From positions 1 through 64,000 of the forward strand of contig JAODTK010005550.1 of NCBI GenBank assembly GCA_026419785.1: a DNA stretch of 64,000 nucleotides, given 5' to 3'. The DNA is from Sclerodactyla briareus (Eukaryota; Echinodermata; Holothuroidea; Dendrochirotida; Sclerodactylidae). The position numbers and the translations under genes were made by a program. The stretch's first letter is position 1; each line of letters opens with the position of its first letter. Shown here one piece after another: positions 60,841 through 64,000 of the stretch. The notes under the pieces were generated by a model. The model searched no databases and was not told where the DNA came from. It saw nothing but the letters and a program-made list of their open reading frames with translations.

Positions 60841-63396
60841 ACTGGAAGATTTAAAAGCGACAGCGACGTTCGTGTGGCTCAGACAGAAAATCGGTTCAAT
60901 GGCAAACATCGAAGAGTATATCGTCACTGTCACGTGACGAGTGCCAAGTAATGATTAGTATCGATTTACCGCGAGGCGATTTGCACGTGACGTCTGTCAT
61001 AACCGGGTCGACTCGTTCGTTTTTTTTTCGATTGTTCAGTTGGTGGAGACGATTTTGATTGATTTAATTTGTTCTACGGGCTCAGGGAATCAATTGGAGG
61101 TTAATCTAGGACCTGGCCCGTAGTGATCATGGATGAGCATCAACGATAACTCGCCTTTGCTTCTCGCTTATGATAAGATGATATCGAGGCAGGGGTGTAA
61201 CCATTATCAACATGCTCCCGGGACCAACGTTTTACGTCCCCATCCGAAAGGCCTATCAGTGAAATCCGGGGACACGACCAACTCTCGAACTGGAGGAGCG
61301 GAACTGCAACGTGACTGCCACAGCGACGGATAGAATTATTGCAAAAATATCCCGTAACAATTAACGCAGTAATCCCAGAAAATCCAGAAACACAGCGAAA
61401 CCATGAGTGAAGACCAAGACCTCGCCCATCGCAACGGCGATGTACAGCAACCCAGGGAAAGCTCGATGGCTGCTGGAATTCGAAACCAGAATATTTTGGT
61501 GTAAAGGTCACTGATACCCACCTCTACCATTTATCCGCTCTGCGACGTGATGCTCATGGACACTTCAACGTCAACTAGTCCCACCCAAATGGGAAATCCT
61601 GACAGTTTATCGAATTACGTTCTTACCGGACTTATGTTCGATTATGAAATTATTTCATCTGGTCCTATATGATAACATTTGAAACAGGGAACGAGGATAC
61701 AGGTTCAGATTTTCGTTCCGGGCGAGTTCTCTTCTTAAACTGGACAGTATAGAGCATAAATTGAGTGGCCGTTGATACCCACTCTATTCACGGCAACGCC
61801 CCATTATTTATAACCGATATTAATGGACCCCCACGAAATAAATTATTTAGAATTAATATGAAACTATAAAGCATATCACCCTCCGAGGTTAATTGTTTCA
61901 AATTAGGGTCATAAGCACGTAGAAGCGGATTTGGAATCCTGAATCGTTATACGTGTTTGAGTGCCGTGAATGGGTGGAATTCAGGTGGACATAGGCTTAA
62001 TTGTTATTATTAGACCAATGAAGTGGATATTAAAGAAAAATCGCGAGGTTAGGTGTACTTCCATCAATCATTTCTAACGTACACTTTGCTCACATGGTCA
62101 CAAATCTTTTTAGGACCAATGCGCACTTTCGAACGAGGAACTATAGCATTGGAGAAACGCTAAAACCGCAAATACCTAAATTAATCCGGAACCCTAACGA
62201 GGAACACGATCTACTAATCGTACAACGCGTGCCCAACAGGGAAAACCCTATAGGTCCACGGTGTTAAACTGGATCTGATAAAGCCTACAACGCACTATCT
62301 GAAAGGTATTGAATGTGAGGCGACTGTCAGGAAAGAATCAAGCCCGCTCACGGCAGAGGCGTCCCGTAGCTAGTGGGGCGCAGGGGAAGTGACAAGAAAT
62401 CGGGAAATCGAGTCTCAAAAACGGGAAATGAAGGCAGGAGGGAAGGAAACAAAGAGCGACCGCCCCCAGTGTCTCGCATGGTTACGCGATCAGTGTTTTC
62501 TTCTATTCGTCACAATGCAAACCAAGTACAACGAATTAATGAGTTCTTTAAGATTCTGGTATAGCATTTGACAGAAAAAGCCCAGTCCTACTAATCAGTG
62601 ACCAATTTCAAATCCGTAAGGGAAGGATTATGACCATGGGCTACCTATAAGTTTTGTGGAAATGTGGACTAAGATTGCATAAATTATGGCAAAAGTAGGG
62701 GCAATAATCACTTTCTGTTGAACCCATTTCTACAACTGCACTGATCTCATGACCAATTGTGAACCCCACTTAATACATTTCTGGAAATTCAACAAACTTG
62801 AACATTGCCTGATCAAGCAATGTATACACACTGCATAACCATAGTGACTTGATCAATGTAAACATTTTGGCGAGACTAAAGGTAGACCACAAGCTCATTG
62901 TGGACGCTAAGTCCTATCTCATAGTTTGTCTGTATATCCCGTGTCACCCATAAGTTCCATTAAATCACCAGCCCTCCCAACGGAGTTACGCCCCCCCCCC
63001 CCCCTTTTCCACAACCCAGAGTTACTGCCGGTAACCTGACCACCCTTCATTCTTGAGAGGTGCCTGGGAGAGTAAGAAAACAAATGACTGAGGTTCACAC
63101 TTGATATGGTCAGTGTAGTGGCCCAGAAGAGGTTATGACAGGCAGAAGTGAACTCAAGGTAAAAAGGCCGGTTTGACAATAGATGAAATTTCTGTCTGTT
63201 TCAGATAGGAATACTAGTTAAGATGCATGGAAATAACATGCCTGAGGAATTGAAGAGTAAAACACTCTGCAACATTTTGTTTATTGAGAGCAGAGAGAAT
63301 AACGTGATTTCAGCATAATGCTGAGTCAGCAGGGTGCCCAAGACTATACCATTTAAAAAGGTGGCGTACAGTCTCTGGAGGGTTGTTGCAGGAAAT
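60841..63396. other. Intergenic sequence, no gene recognised
   Basis: A 123-codon minus-strand frame (61140-61511) and a short plus-strand frame starting at 61404 overlap; neither resembles a known family. A C-run of 14 at 62991-63004 is the only low-complexity feature. Confidence 0.4.
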
Positions 63397-63600
63397 GTTA
63401 TTATTTGGCAGTTTTTGGTCCCAGAAGTGACCTTGAATGACCTTTGATGACCATAAGTTTCTAGGAAACGTTACCTTGATCCTATTGCAGATGTCCCAAC
63501 AATTTCAGCCCTATCACACACCCGTCACTAGAAATGCTTGAAGAATGGATTATTTTGGCAGTTTCTGGACCTCAAAAGGACCTTTGATGAATGGACGGTT
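63397..63600 (+). repeat. Two-copy tandem repeat with phased TGACCT words
   Basis: TTATTATTTGGCAGTTTTTGG..GACCTTTGATGA at ~63397 recurs as TTATTTTGGCAGTTTCTGG..GACCTTTGATGAATGG at ~63550. The first copy holds TGACCT at 63428 and 63438 and TGACCA at 63448, exactly ten bases apart (two overlapping DR4 arrangements). Confidence 0.6.
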
Positions 63601-64000
63601 TTTATGAAAAGTGCTTGCCTCCATGTGATGCACAACCAAAAGCTGATTTAAATCAGGTACACATGCTCTATGCCTATCGTCCGAAAGGTATTAAAATCGA
63701 CTTTTGGCCCTTGTAACTTGAAGCCCAGGGTGTCAGATCGAAAAGCAGGAGGTGCGTTTGTCTCTGTAGCAGCACACCGAGAACTAGCACATATCCCAAA
63801 CTCGACAGTTTCTATTTCTTGCCTGTACCCTAAAAGAAGCACCATTATTCTTGACATTTGACCTGTGGACCTTTGACTTGTTCTTTAGATGTTGTTTGAT
63901 ACACAGAACCTCAAAAAATTACCATGACGAATCTCTACGAGCACTCTTACTGCAGTCTTCCCCATGTTAATGGCCATTTTTAACAAAATTCGAAAATTGA
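63601..64000. other. Unassigned sequence at window end
   Basis: No gene recognised. GACCTTTGACTT near 63870 echoes the TGACCT-rich repeats. Confidence 0.4.

Noticed and set aside
61404-61503. Short open frame starting MSEDQDL, possible first coding exon
   Set aside because: Only about 33 codons, no good splice donor at its end, no recognised family and an overlapping antisense frame. It cannot be supported without RNA.
61140-61511. 123-codon minus-strand open frame
   Set aside because: No family similarity that I can see, and length alone is within chance for this composition.

Overview
This looks like a gene-poor stretch of a eukaryotic, probably marine-invertebrate, genome. The arguments are indirect. 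The only recognisable host gene is a metazoan KLF15-type zinc-finger factor with a TATA-like box and an AATAAA signal. The rest is dominated by non-autonomous hAT-like transposons with 8-bp target duplications, decayed CR1/jockey-like LINE reverse transcriptase, a tRNA-derived SINE, satellites and G/C homopolymer tracts. The frequent TAGGCCTA-type words and the repeat mix made me think of an echinoderm or related deuterostome, but I cannot prove that from sequence alone. I see no bacterial operon, CRISPR array, rRNA gene or intact tRNA gene.

Layout. 1-3.57 kb: mostly unassigned, with a two-copy 200-bp tandem repeat. 3.58-5.95 kb: a 2.37-kb non-autonomous hAT-like element with a perfect 8-bp target duplication. 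5.95-17.9 kb: a fragment of LINE reverse transcriptase (minus strand) that runs into a tandem array of seven ~1.61-kb units, each carrying the same piece of that reverse transcriptase; the last unit is split by a ~390-bp palindrome-rich insert. 19.4-20.4 kb: a diverged ~195-bp tandem repeat. 22.1 kb: a hAT-like MITE. 27.4-29.45 kb: the KLF15-like gene, apparently one coding exon, broken by many small frame changes. 29.5-30.65 kb: two copies of a tRNA-derived SINE in inverted orientation. 31-42.3 kb: dispersed repeats (families A, B and C below), three hAT-like MITEs and a LINE remnant; one MITE holds a ~218-bp cytosine tract. 42.9-45.2 kb: a ~310-bp satellite rich in TGACCT words. 46.0-47.3 kb: a hAT-like element with a family A repeat nested inside. 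48-64 kb: more LINE ends, family A and C copies, MITEs, microsatellites and unassigned sequence.

Family names used below: A is a ~500-bp dispersed repeat (31.2, 37.7, 46.3 and 48.8 kb, with a fragment at 45.5 kb); B is a ~330-bp pair (35.2 and 45.6 kb); C is a ~335-bp pair (37.3 and 52.8 kb); M is a ~235-490-bp hAT-like MITE family (22.1, 41.7, 55.3, 56.3 and 60.6 kb); N is a GGCGCC-ended hAT-like family (36.8 and 46.0 kb).

Two things suggest that part of the sequence is imperfectly polished or assembled. The KLF15-like gene changes frame repeatedly, at least twice inside homopolymers, while its conserved residues stay intact. Both large tandem arrays have monomers that differ by many single-base gaps, yet each contains a long block (1,008 bp and 426 bp) repeated without a single difference. 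The most interesting biology is the LINE-derived macrosatellite, the 10-bp-phased TGACCT arrays in several repeats, and the cytosine-tract expansion inside a MITE. I found no convincing new multi-gene system.
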